In this document: one piece after another, positions 13,489 to 24,600 of the stretch
How the letters are laid out: each line of letters starts with the position of its first letter
Numbering within the stretch: position 1 is the first letter of the stretch
Assembly: GCF_030052815.1 (NCBI RefSeq)
Contig: NC_079497.1
Span: forward strand, 16,692,258-16,756,257
DNA: 64,000 nt
Source of the DNA: Hevea brasiliensis
Lineage: Eukaryota > Streptophyta > Magnoliopsida > Malpighiales > Euphorbiaceae
Direction: 5' to 3'
Position numbers and translations under genes: made by a program
Notes under the pieces: generated by a model
The model's input: only the letters and a program-made list of their open reading frames with translations
What the model was told of the DNA's origin: nothing
Databases searched by the model: none

Positions 13489-13598
13489 GCATAAAAATTA
13501 ATTCATAATATCACTAACTGCAATGAAAAAAAGAAATTAAAATGCATAAAAATTAATTCATGATATCACTAACTGCAATAAAAAAAAGAAATTAAACA
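13489..13598. repeat. 55-bp tandem duplication
   Basis: Two adjacent copies (13489-13543 and 13544-13598), beginning GCATAAAAATTAATTCAT, differ at only a few positions. They lie just past the LTR remnant. Confidence 0.85.
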
Positions 13599-14559
13599 GG
13601 TTCCACAAACTCACTCCTCTAGGATTTTAAGGAAGATTATAAATGATGCGACTCAAATTGATAGAAAATAAAAGGCTGAAATGGTAGGCCTGAAAAATGA
13701 ATAACAAATTAAAACAGATAGTGCCTACTTGCTACTGTTAAAAGTGAGTATAAATAAAAAAGAAGAGGATAGTGGCGACAGATGATACATATTAATTTGA
13801 GTGGGAATTGTAAGGTGGCAACCACCAAGATGTGGGCTCCTGCAGTCTTCATTTTGATTCTTCCTCCGAAATTGACGCATTGATAACCTTTTTAATTATA
13901 TATATAATAGCAAGTGAGTGGAGTTGTTGTAGTGGAAGTGGAATATCTCGTTCTGCATTAATCCTGAAAAAGTACCACGAAACTTAATTTGTTCTGTTTT
14001 GCATATGCAAACAATATCTAAAGTCTATACTATTAATGAATTCTTTGAGATAATAATTCTCTATTCATTTTTTTTAATAAAGAAATGGGAAAAACTATGA
14101 ACTTTTTTTTTTTTTATATTTAGCCTAGTTGTTAGCATTTTCAGAGCATATTTTACTTTTAATTTATGAGTTGATATTTAATAATGTACTTATATTAATA
14201 TCATTGTTTGGCATGCTCGTCCATTGTGAATATTATTTATGTGTGGTTAAATGTAACTTAGAGGTATGATGTACTGATGCATAAATATTAAGCACGTTGT
14301 ATATATTATTTATTTATTGTTTTTATTTTAGTTGTGCTGAATAATTAATAAATATTGAATTGTCATATTTGAAAGAAATTATTATTTAATTATGTAATTA
14401 AAGAGGACATGTGAATAGATTGAGTTTTAAAACAAGCTCATGTTTTATCTTTATTAACTTTTCTTAATAATGAAAAGCAAATTGAAAGAGAGTGAGTTGG
14501 CCACTATAACTACTGGTATAATGATACGGTGTGTGTGTGCATATATATATATATATATA
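13599..14559. other. Intergenic DNA between LTR elements
   Basis: No gene is visible. It ends in a short GT then AT dinucleotide run (about 14530-14560) that abuts the gypsy element's target site. Confidence 0.45.
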
Positions 14560-14564
14560 TTAAT

Positions 14565-16498
14565 TGTAACACCTCTAATTTTTAAATAATTATTTTATAT
14601 GTAAATATTAATATTTTATTAAATTAAATATTATGAAAATTTATTTAAAATTTTCTGAATTTTAAAAATCGGGTTTGATTTTTTTAAAATAACAAATTTC
14701 ATTAAATTTTAGAAATTAATTTAAAAACCACATGACAAATTTAAAAATATATTTGGACTCTACGAATTTTTCTGAGCTTTTTAGAATTTTTTTTCAAAAT
14801 TTTCAAGCTTCATTTTGACTCCACGAATTTTTTTGAGCTTTTTAGAATTTTTTTCGAAATTTTCAAGTTTCGTTTTGTGTCATAGGACAGAGTAAAAAAT
14901 TCAAATTCGGATAACCTAAATCGAACTAGTCGAACAAATTGGACCAAACGAATCGAACTAGACCAAACGAATCGAACTGGTCTACTTCTTTTTCTTCCCC
15001 TTCTCCCCGCGCGCAAACACCCCTTTTTTCTCTCTTATTTTCTCTCTCCTCTCTCCTCCCCCTGCTGGCCGACCACCGCCTCTCCCTTCCCCAGTCACCG
15101 ACTCACCACCCCAAGGCTCCCCATCGCCGGCCAACATTCCAGGTGGCCGAAAAACTCACCAAAAATCCTCCCCTGTGCAGCGCAACATTACAACTTTCAA
15201 GGTCAATTCCAGCCGATCTAGTCACCAATTTGACCGAGTCTTGTCCTAAACCTCATCTACACCTCAAGAGCTTTCCATAGACACCAAGATCATAAATTTT
15301 CATCGAGTAGATTGTTCAATTTTAGCTCAGAAAGTTTTAGCCCATTTTAATTTTTGGGCCAAATTTCTCCCAAACCGGGAACCTCACAAAAATTCTAAGA
15401 GTATCAGCATGCTCCACTCGACAAGAGTTTCGCGGTAATACAAATTTTAAAATTTTCTGACATCGAAAATCTGGTGGATCCCATGAACTTCGCAGTATTT
15501 TTTTGGACTTTAAACGAGCTTATTTAATTTTGTAAAAATCATATTCTAACCCCTAGTAGTATAGGCTTCGCGTATGTACCTTCGTTTTGCAGAAATTCAG
15601 CCAGCGCTCAGATCTGCAATTTTGAGCCGAACAGACAAGCTGCCGAAGGTGTTATAGAATCGAATTGGAATTGCAATCCTCCCCACCATTTGCAGATGCT
15701 CCGGACATGTTCCAAGTATCGGAATTGGGATTGGTAAACCCAAAACTTATGTTTCTTCATTTACCTAGTGTCGGGTTTAGAATAAAAATTTATAAAATAT
15801 TCGTGGGTAGCTAAAAAATTATAATTCTTTTTGCATTAGCTTTATAATATTGTTAAGGACCGCAGGGCAAAAATTTTAGAAATTTTAGAGCTCATTTGAA
15901 TGATTTTTATAAAATGCTAGTTTTAGGGACTAAAATATAATTTTTTAATTTTGTGAGTGTTGCTTGATTTGGAGGGCCCAAGAGAGGCCATATGATGTTG
16001 ATGGGATATAGATTGAGGTGTATGAGTTAGAAGTGTTATTTGAGCCCTTGTGCAAGTTGGGTAAGTCCCAGGTACAGAAAAAATTTTGTCGAATTTTCGA
16101 CAAAACCTAGGCTATCTTTGACTCTTTCAAAGTTTTGTTTTAACTAAATATTGATCAGTTTGTAATGTAAATGTTTAGGTGAGCCAAGCCAGCCTTTCTC
16201 CTCCGCCCAGCCGCCGTAGTGACTTATAAAGTACTGAGAGTAGATATTGATTTTATTTGTAATTTCAATATTATTATATATTCAAAGCATGCTCGTGCAT
16301 CACTTATAAATATGTGTACATAGTTAATTATTAGGCACGCCCTGTGTTGCATATGTAATTGATGACTTGCTTTATATGTTACTTTATGGCAATTTGGAGC
16401 TGTGTACGTGAGTTTGGTGTGTATAGGGATATGGATAGGACGGGTAAACACAGCTGGAGCTTGACTCGCTGTGACGCGATCCTTATTATGGATAAGTA
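14565..16498 (+). repeat. 5' LTR of gypsy element, 3'-truncated
   Basis: It aligns with the right LTR from its first base to about 16498, where similarity stops at the 'ggataagt' block. The right LTR continues for another roughly 840 bp, so that much of the left LTR, including any adjoining primer-binding site, is lost. A GC-rich pyrimidine-heavy block near 15000-15130 gives spurious open frames. Confidence 0.8.
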
Positions 16499-18489
16499 AA
16501 GCAGAAAGAGATATGTATGAGTGGTAGTCACAAGTCATCAAGAAGTACAAGGATATGAGTTATGGTAGTAAGCATGATTGGAATTAATTCTGAAAGAATC
16601 TATTAGTAAGAGGTATCTTCTAGAATACAGTAAGATATAGGAATGCAAAGGAGCAAAGGTAGGCATAAAAGGTAAAAAAAGAGTATAAATAAGGATAGTA
16701 AATCTTAAGATGACATGTCAGGCCAATCAGTGGTACAATAGAAGGATCGTTGTAGCTGATATCTTATAGAAAGAGATAATGAAATTTCAAGAAAAAGACC
16801 AAGAGACATGGGTTGAACATTATTCCACAGACAACAGTAAGCTAATAACTATAGGAGGAGACTTCTCTTTCTCTTCAAGTTTAACTCATGCTTTTGGCTC
16901 TAGAAGACTATATAAGTGAGGGAAATTGTGTTTAGGTGACCTAGTATTTAAGAATTTGGTAGGCACCAATCTATACACATTCTCCTTAAAAAGGAAATAA
17001 TGGTAAGTTTGTACCTAAAGTTAAGTATGAAAGGATGATTAGAGTAGTGATAGGAGTTAAATCGAGTTAGTTACCAGGGCTTGCAACCCTTCTGAGTTAA
17101 AAGCTAGAGGAAGTACTATTTATGGATGAGTTTTAGTGGATGACATTATTGCTGGTGAGTAAATTTGAGGCTGAAGTTTGGAGAGCCATAGGTAGTAAAT
17201 GTGGTTATATTAAAGAGAATGAACACGTTAAGTATCTTTTCTAGAATTATAACATAGCACACATTTCCCATAGCTATGTTAGTTTAGGTGGAACTTATAG
17301 TTTCAAGAGCTACCATCTAGCCATGATGAGTAATTTCCTACAAAGAGTAGTAGGAAATGATACTATTCTGATGGTTAAGTTGGGAAAGGAGATACAAGAA
17401 GAATTTTCTATAGTCAATTACAAGTGTTACATAATGTGAAGAATGTGCTGATAGGAGCCAACCGTAAGGTTAGAGGTCCAGAAGTAATGGAAGTAGTAAT
17501 CAAGATAGGGCTAAGAAATGAAAAAAAAGTTAAAGTTGATGATGGGATGGACATCCTTGAAGGAAAAGATATAAGGTTGAGACAGGACAAAGGTTAAACA
17601 ATAAGTACAGTAGGTTGTAAAGATATCAACAATAGCAGAAACAGGAAAAGGAAGTGGATATGATCCAAAAGACAGGAGGAACGCTCGGTAGAGTTGGTTA
17701 CAATGATTAGAATAAAGAGGAATAAATATACTAGGGACACACCAAGGGATATTTAAAAAAAGTTATGGTGAGATGATACATTAAAGGAGTAGTGAAATCT
17801 CGATTTAAGTGCCAATGTGTCAGGAAGTACATCATATAATAAGAAGCTTTAGGAAGAAGTCAAGATACTTCCATTCCAAAGAAGGAGTGGGAAATATATA
17901 GTCATGTTAGGGAATACAAATGTTTTTGTCATATAGGAGGAGAGACCCAGTTCACTTTCCAATGTTAATAGATGGTGTAGGGTACACTTGGCACTTTAAT
18001 GGAACTCTACATAATTAGTTACAATAGATTGACAGGAGTTGGTCTAAGGAACTTAGTAATAATACAAAGTAGATTGGTAATTCGAAGTATCACGGGAGTG
18101 AGAAGATGCATAGGTGTTAACCATTGAGGTCATAGGACAAGTAAAGATTTTGAACGAGATGCATATGATAGGTACTACAGGAAAGCATCTCATAGGATAC
18201 TATAGGATAGGGAACATAAGTCATGTCTTTGGGAAGTAGAGATTATTGAAACAGAGGAATGGGGATTGAAGTCACTAAGAGACATGTTAGGGCGTAATGA
18301 AAGTGAGGTAAACGCTAAAGTTGATTGAAGTTATGAGATATCAAGTCAAGCACAGTGGAGTTATAGTGAGTATTAGAGATGTCAGAAAAAGATTAAGGAG
18401 TAGTTGGAGGTAGAAGCTTTGCTATGAAAGGAAGATGAAGGCTTAGATATTACAATAAAGTTAGAGAATAGTAGAATAAGTTTGACGGC
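16499..18489 (+). pseudogene. Ruined gypsy internal region
   Basis: No frame longer than a few dozen codons survives. The sequence is purine-rich on the plus strand and shows no intact protease, reverse-transcriptase or integrase motif that I can recognise. By position between the LTRs it should be the remains of gag-pol after deletion and many point mutations. Confidence 0.5.
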
Positions 18490-18663
18490 ATATGTAGAGT
18501 TCGAGGAGCAGCCTATTGCCATAGTGGACTACCAGATAAGGCAGCTTCGATCAAAGTAGATCCCTATGGTTAAGGTTTATAAAGGAGCCAGTTGGTTGAA
18601 GAATGCACTTAAGAGTTAGAGCGGGACATGTGCAACAAGTACCCGTACTTGTTCAATATGTAA
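18490..18663 (+). pseudogene. Remnant of gypsy Pol C-terminus
   Basis: Translation gives EEQPIAIVDYQIRQLRSK, a stop, then IPMVKVY, and after a frameshift ELERDMCNKYPYLF followed by TAA at 18661-18663. This order (E-QP--I-D---QLR-K-IP-VKV, then WELE--M---YP-LF) is the usual end of plant Ty3/gypsy polyproteins after integrase. At least one in-frame stop and one frameshift inactivate it. Confidence 0.75.
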
Positions 18664-18698
18664 TCTTGTAATTCTATTCTGCCTTATATAAAATCTGT

Positions 18699-18711
18699 AA
18701 GGAGAGAAAAA
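18699..18711 (+). other. Polypurine tract of gypsy element
   Basis: AAGGAGAGAAAAA lies immediately before the right LTR, where plus-strand DNA synthesis is primed in LTR retrotransposons. Confidence 0.7.
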
Positions 18712-21430
18712 TATAACACCCATAATTTTTAAATAATTATTTTATATGTAAATATTAATATTTTATTAAATTAAATATTATGAAAATTTATTTGAAATTT
18801 TTTAAATTTTGAAAATCGGGTTTGATTTTCTTAAAATAATAAATTCCATTAATTTTTAAAAATTAATTTAAAGATCATATGGCAAATTTAAAAACATATT
18901 TAGACTCCATAAATTTTTCTGAGCTTTCTAGAATTTTTTTGAAATTTTTAAGTCTCGTTTTAGGTCTCAGAGTAGAGTAAAAATTCAATTTCGGATATCT
19001 TGAATCGAATCAATTGAATCAAATTAGACTGAATCGGACCGATCGAATCTAACTAATCCACCTTCTTTTTCTTCCCCTTCTCCCCGCGCGCCTGATAGTC
19101 CTTTTTCCTTTCTTATTTTCTATCTTCTCTCTCCTCCCCTTGCTGATTGACCACCCTCCCTCCCTTCCCCAGTCACCAACGCACCACCCTCAAGCTTCCT
19201 CACCGCCGGCCGATGTCTCAGGTGGCCGAAAAACTCCCCAAAAATCCTCCTCTGCAAAGTGACGTTTCAACTTTCAAGTCCAAATTTGGCCGATCCGGCC
19301 ATCAATCGGATCGGGTCTTATTCTAAACCTCATCTACATCTCGAGAGCTTTCCATAGACACTAAGATCATAAATTTTCATCGAACAGATTGTCTAATTTT
19401 AGCCCAGGATGTTTTAATCTATTTTGAATTTTGGGCTAAATTTCTCCCAAACTAGAAACCCCACAAAAATTCTAAGAGTACCAGCATGCTCCACTCGACG
19501 AGAGCTTCGCGATAATATAAATTTCAAATTTTTCTAACACCGAAAATCCAGTACGTCCCATGAACTTCACAATGTTTTTTTGGACTTTAAACTAGCTTAT
19601 TTAATTTTTGTAAAAATTATATTCCAATCCCTAGTAGTATGGACTTCACATTGGCACCTTCGTTTTGTGAAAATTCGACCAGCGCCTAAATATTTAATTT
19701 CGGGCCAGATAGAAAAGCTGTTGGAGCCGTTATAGAATCGAATTGGAATTGCAGTCCTCCCCACCATTTGCAAATGCCCTAAACACATTCCAAGCATCAG
19801 AATTGGCGTAGATAAACTCAAACCATATATTTCTTCATTTACCTAGTGCCGAGTTTAGAACAAAATTTTATAAATATTCGTGGGTAGCTAGAAAATTATA
19901 ATTTCTTTTGCATTAGCTTTATAATATTGTTAAGAACCACAGGGCAAAAATTTTAAAATTTTTAGAGCTTGTTTAAATGATTTTTATAAAATGTTAGTTT
20001 TAGGGACTAAAATATAATTTTTTTAATTTTATGAGTATTACCTATTTTGGAGGGCGCAGAAGGGGTCATATGATGTTGATGGAATATGGATTGAGGTGTA
20101 TGAGTTAGAGGTGTTATTTAAGCCCTTGTGCAGATTGAGTAGGTCCTAGATATAGAGAAAACTCTGCTGAATTTTCAGCAAAACCTAAGCTGTCTTTGAC
20201 TCTATCAAAGTTTTATTTTGAGTAAATATTGATAAGTTTGTAATGTAATTATTTAGGTGAGCTAGGCCAGCCTTCCTCCTCCGCTAAGCCACCATAATGA
20301 CTTATGAAGTACTGTGAGTAGGTACTCATTTTATTTATAATTTCAATATTATTATATATTCAAGGCATGTTCACGCATCACTTATAAATATATGTACATA
20401 GTTAATTATTAGGCACGCCCTGTGTTGCATATGTAATTGATGAGTTATTGTATATTTTGTTTTATGGCAATTTGGAGCTGTATGCATGACTTTGGTGTGT
20501 GTGGTGTGTATAGGGATATGGGTAAGACGGGTAGATGCGGCTGGAGCTTTACGCTCTATGACTTAATCCTTATTATGAATAAGTCAGGGTAGGCACGGCT
20601 CAAGTTGATCTCGTTGGCCCTTGAATTTGGATATTAAGAGAAAATTCGACTTTGAGTTGATCTTGCTGGCAGAGGTGGAAACTAAGAGAACTGTATAGGG
20701 GATCAACTCCTATATATACATATGTATAAGTATGAATTTGATGCACGGGTGTATGAGTGGTCCAGATTGCCTTTGGTGTGATTATGAATTGACTTGTTTG
20801 AATTGTGTGAAGATGCTACATTTCATTCTTAAGGATGTACTGGACTTAGATAGTTATAGAAATTATATGTAAAATCAATATTTTACTCTATGAGTTGAAT
20901 GCTCATTCCTGTTTACCCTATTTTTTCAGGCCACAGGAGGATTTTATTTTTGAGTAACTTGCCTCCTTCCTTGCAGGTTTAGTTAAAGAAGTTTAATTAC
21001 ATTTTCATTTTTCCTTATCTTCATTCTAGAACTCCGCATGTACTAGCAGTGTAATAATTATTTGGTTTATAATAATTAAATTTTGAGGATGTAACATTAA
21101 TTATATGAATGTGTGTGGATATATGGGATGTATTGTTCTGATGATGAGGATGCTGAGCTCCCATTTGATTATATGACTGATTGAGGATTATGAGAGTAAG
21201 CTGAGCTCCCCAACTTGATATATTTGATATTTACAGGTCAGGTGAGCTAAACACTCCCTATTGGATGGTCTAGATTATGGCCGAACTCTATCTGGTTGAT
21301 TTCTTGAAATTGAGCTCAAATATGGCCTTTATGATTGGGTTAGAAAATAGTTAGGCTTACTATGAGCTTTGAGAGCCTTATGTAGACCCAAGTTCTAGTG
21401 CTGGTCCGACCTATAATTTGAGTTGTGACA
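18712..21430 (+). repeat. 3' LTR of gypsy element (full length)
   Basis: 2719 bp. It begins TATAACACC (TG changed to TA) and ends TGTGACA. It is non-coding. Direct-repeat partner of 14565-16498 over its first roughly 1.9 kb. Confidence 0.8.
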
Positions 21431-21435
21431 TTAAT

Positions 21436-22574
21436 TGCATATGATATATGCTCTTATTATTAAGGTTTTTTTTTCCAAAAATATAAGCATATATTGGATT
21501 AAAAAACCCTAAGACCCAATACACCACAAAGGATAAGACAGCTTAAGCCCTATAAAAAAATAAAACAAGGTTTAGAAAAGCCCTAACCCATAGCTATCAT
21601 CTCAAATCAAAGAAAAAGTTAGCCCAACAAAGAGAGCCCTAGATTGACCAAAAATTGGTAGAAGGACGAGAAACGCTACAAGGAAATGCGCCTACCACCA
21701 CATCCAACTAGACTTTCTGAGGAAACCATAACCAAATGATGCATAAGGGAGCCACAACACAAATGCTACCCATATCAAACCTCAGAAACGTAGAGCCAAG
21801 TTGAGGAAGGGCCCTAAGATAACAAGCACACAAGAGCCATGGTCATGCAAAATAGAAAAAAAAAAATAAAGCTCAAGTAGGATCTTCATCCACTAGAAAA
21901 CACAAGAACCTTAAGCCAATCAAATCAATGAAGCCTAAATGATCACAAACATAGGTGAGGAGGGTAGTGGTGGGTCTCTTCGGTGCCCCATTCTCGCCTT
22001 TTGGGACATCCTCATTGGTGCCCAACTAGTGCCCATCAAAAGTTACTCTTGTCCTTCTTCTACAATGGAGCTTTGACAATAATCTACTGCTTTCCTTTGC
22101 ACTTGCCACCACCAAGAAGCATGAGGCTTGAAATATAACACGAAATATAGCAAGGATGATAGCTCTACACAATCGCTCGCTCGTTGAAGATCAGATTTGT
22201 GGAAGAAAACTAAAGCTAAAACCACCTATTTATAGCCCACCTAGAGGTGCAAAGAGTGACCCATGACCAGAAGGGAGGAAGAAGCCACCCTTGCATGGAA
22301 GGTGCAAGGGCAATTGCTGCTCAGTGAAAGTAAAGGACTTGAGCCTCAGGAAGAATGTAAAAATTTCTATAGAGAAAGGATGGAAGAAGCCTTCGCTCTC
22401 ATCATTAAGTAAAATGGCAAATAATAGTATGTGTATACTCTATCTCCCAGAGAATAGGGGCCTGTTGGGAAATGTTCTAGTGTATGCTCTATAGGTGCTT
22501 GACCAATGATTTCTTACACTATGAATAATTTGATATATCCTTAGAAACCAAAAGATATAGTACAAAAAAAAAAA
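21436..22574. other. Unassigned intergenic region
   Basis: No supported gene. The stretch from about 21500 to 22450 is less AT-rich than its surroundings and looks like a decayed transposable element or processed transcript. On the minus strand a consensus TATAAATA-type box near 22230 is followed by a plausible leader and a 60-codon frame (22043-22225), but the frame matches nothing I know. Confidence 0.35.
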
Positions 22575-22902
22575 GGTGAAAGCATCTTTTTGACTTCTGA
22601 TTTTTAATGAAAAAGTCACGTAACACCTGCATCTTTAGTTGCATTCTATTTGACACCTAAACTTTATAAAAATATAACTATTTAACTCATCATCTTAATT
22701 TGTACGAAAAGTCACTTCACACCTTCATTTTTAATTGTATCCTATTTGATACTAAGTTTTATAAAAGTGATTTTTCATGCAAAGGTAGGGGTTAAATAGT
22801 TACACTTTTACAAAATTTAAGGGTTAAATGGAATGCAATTAAAAGTAAGGATGTCAAATAACTTTTTAGTTAAAATTCAGAAGTCAAATGATGCATTTGG
22901 CC
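22575..22902. mobile_element. Foldback MITE, about 328 bp
   Basis: The left end, reading GCATCTTTTTGACTTCTGA, pairs with the right end, whose reverse complement reads GCATCATTTGACTTCTGAA. The pairing continues imperfectly over more than 100 bp. The left half also contains two direct copies of an about 65-bp unit (starting near 22608 and 22703). The inverted copy follows at about 22785-22902. The flanks are A-runs, so a target duplication cannot be defined. Confidence 0.7.
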
Positions 22903-24594
22903 AAAAAAAATATAAAATTTAATTATGATAGTGCAATTCTATATATTTACTTTCATGTATTTGTGAATAATTATGGATGGATAATTATTTGTGAATTTCC
23001 ATGATTAGAAACAAGTTAGTTATATAGGTAAATGAATTATTCAATATCTAACTCCGTGAATAGAATGCTCAATTTTTATTTTTTTCATTTGATAGTTAGA
23101 AGGCCTAATTTATAGCATGCATGATCTCCACTTCCTTCAACAATAATGAACTTTATTTATGTTTCAAACGGATGTTTCTATATGCAAACCATGAACAGTT
23201 TGTTGTGGGGTGCATGAGTCTCCCCAATTAAGGAAATAGTATTGTAAAGTTGGTGTAGATTTTAACTCCCCTGATGTTATATTATGTGTTGACATCAAGT
23301 GCATGTATACTGTCTATCCTGCGTATATCTATATTTATATGAGTTATGAACATGAAAAGAAGTTTAGGCTTGTTATGGGCTTCAAAAGACCTAAGCTCAC
23401 CCAAATCATAAAGCTTGTCTAATCAATGAATTAGGGTTGTGACAAGTTCAATAAGCTTCATCAAGATTAGCCAATTACTAATTATCAAGAAAAGTTTGAG
23501 GACCTCATATCCTTAATGATTAAAAATGATCATGGTCTCTTTAAAACTTATTCTTTAGTTTCATTTGTGGCTTAAAGGATTTAAGATCTATAACTAAAAT
23601 ATTTTGGCCTACCCCTTCAACACAAGCTTTTGAATAAATCAAATTATAGAAGCAGTCCATTAAAGCTCTTCTCAGAAAATAAAAAGCTTTTCTAAACATT
23701 GACATCAACCTTAAACCAATATTACTCATTCTAATTACCAGCTATATCACTCTATGTCCAATTACTGCATATTACTAATGATGAAACGGAAGAATATGAC
23801 TTGGAAATTCTTTCTGGACCTTACGTTATTATGGAATAAGAGAGGGTTGAGCTCAGTGTATATAGAGATGGCAGTAGCTCACCTAATAAATTAAAAATAA
23901 GGCCTTTCCGATAAAAAAAATTCAAACATTTATGTTAATTTATAATTTTATCTAAATGTTTTAATTTTAGATTAATTATTTTATACTTTTCAATGTTGAA
24001 TAAATTCTAATCAAAATTAAATTTCAATTTAAGGAGAATTTGATTGTACTCATGAGGATTTTGTGAAATAAAATCCAAGGATGTTTAATTAAGCATTTAT
24101 AAATATACAGTCAAATATGATGTTATCAGTTGGTCAAACTCATTTTCAATTTTAGCTAAAATTTCTTTAAAATTAAAAAGTTTGAATAATTAATTCAAAA
24201 TTGAAAAATATGGATAAAATCGTAAATTGCTTCTAACATTTGGATTTTTTTTCCTGGTTGGCCGTTTATTTAGTGCCTGTATTCTATCACTTAATGTATT
24301 TTAATTTATTAAAAGGAGGAAAAAAAAAGTTATCAATATTGTATTCATCTGTAGAAAATAAATGAAATATGTAATTATTTTTTTAAATTATATATATCAA
24401 ACAAAATTTAAATTAATATTTAAAATAATAAAAAAAATAAAAAAAATAATGTAACAACTAATGTATTTTTTAAAATGGAAAGTCGAATTATAATAGAGAT
24501 TAAATTGTAATTTTGGGAATAATATAATATTCCAAGTAGCTTGAAATTTGAAATAGGAGGAATCAATCAATTTCCAAAGGGATTATCAATCCAT
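22903..24594. other. AT-rich intergenic region upstream of GID4
   Basis: No gene seen. A fragment ending at 23444 in GGTTGTGACA resembles the 3' end of the nearby gypsy LTRs and is listed separately. The last few hundred bases are the likely GID4 promoter, without a clear TATA box. Confidence 0.45.
23340..23444 (+). mobile_element. Short gypsy LTR 3'-end fragment
   Basis: The motif order 'aggcttgttatgggctt' then 'gagacctaa-like' spacer then GGTTGTGACA parallels the last roughly 100 bp of the LTR ending at 21430. The fragment is degraded and its upstream boundary is a guess. Confidence 0.35.
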
Positions 24595-24600
24595 TAAGAA

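Larger units (their letters stand above)
14565..21430 (+). mobile_element. Ty3/gypsy LTR retrotransposon, internally degraded
   Basis: Direct repeats beginning at 14565 and 18712 are the two LTRs. The outer boundaries are flanked by identical TTAAT target duplications (14560-14564 and 21431-21435). The left end begins TGTAACACC and the right end finishes TGTGACA, matching the TG...CA rule. A polypurine tract just before the right LTR and a Pol C-terminal remnant (about 18490-18663) set the orientation as plus. The element is 6866 bp but its interior is only about 2.2 kb, full of stops. The 3' part of the left LTR and the primer-binding site are missing, so it cannot move by itself. Confidence 0.85.

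Noticed and set aside
14939..15280. 113-codon plus-strand frame, Pro/Ser-rich
   Set aside because: It lies inside the gypsy 5' LTR, in a pyrimidine-rich block repeated in the 3' LTR with different stops, so it is not a gene.
16224..16550. 108-codon minus-strand frame
   Set aside because: It overlaps the LTR/internal boundary of the gypsy element, with no domain and no conservation in the partner LTR.
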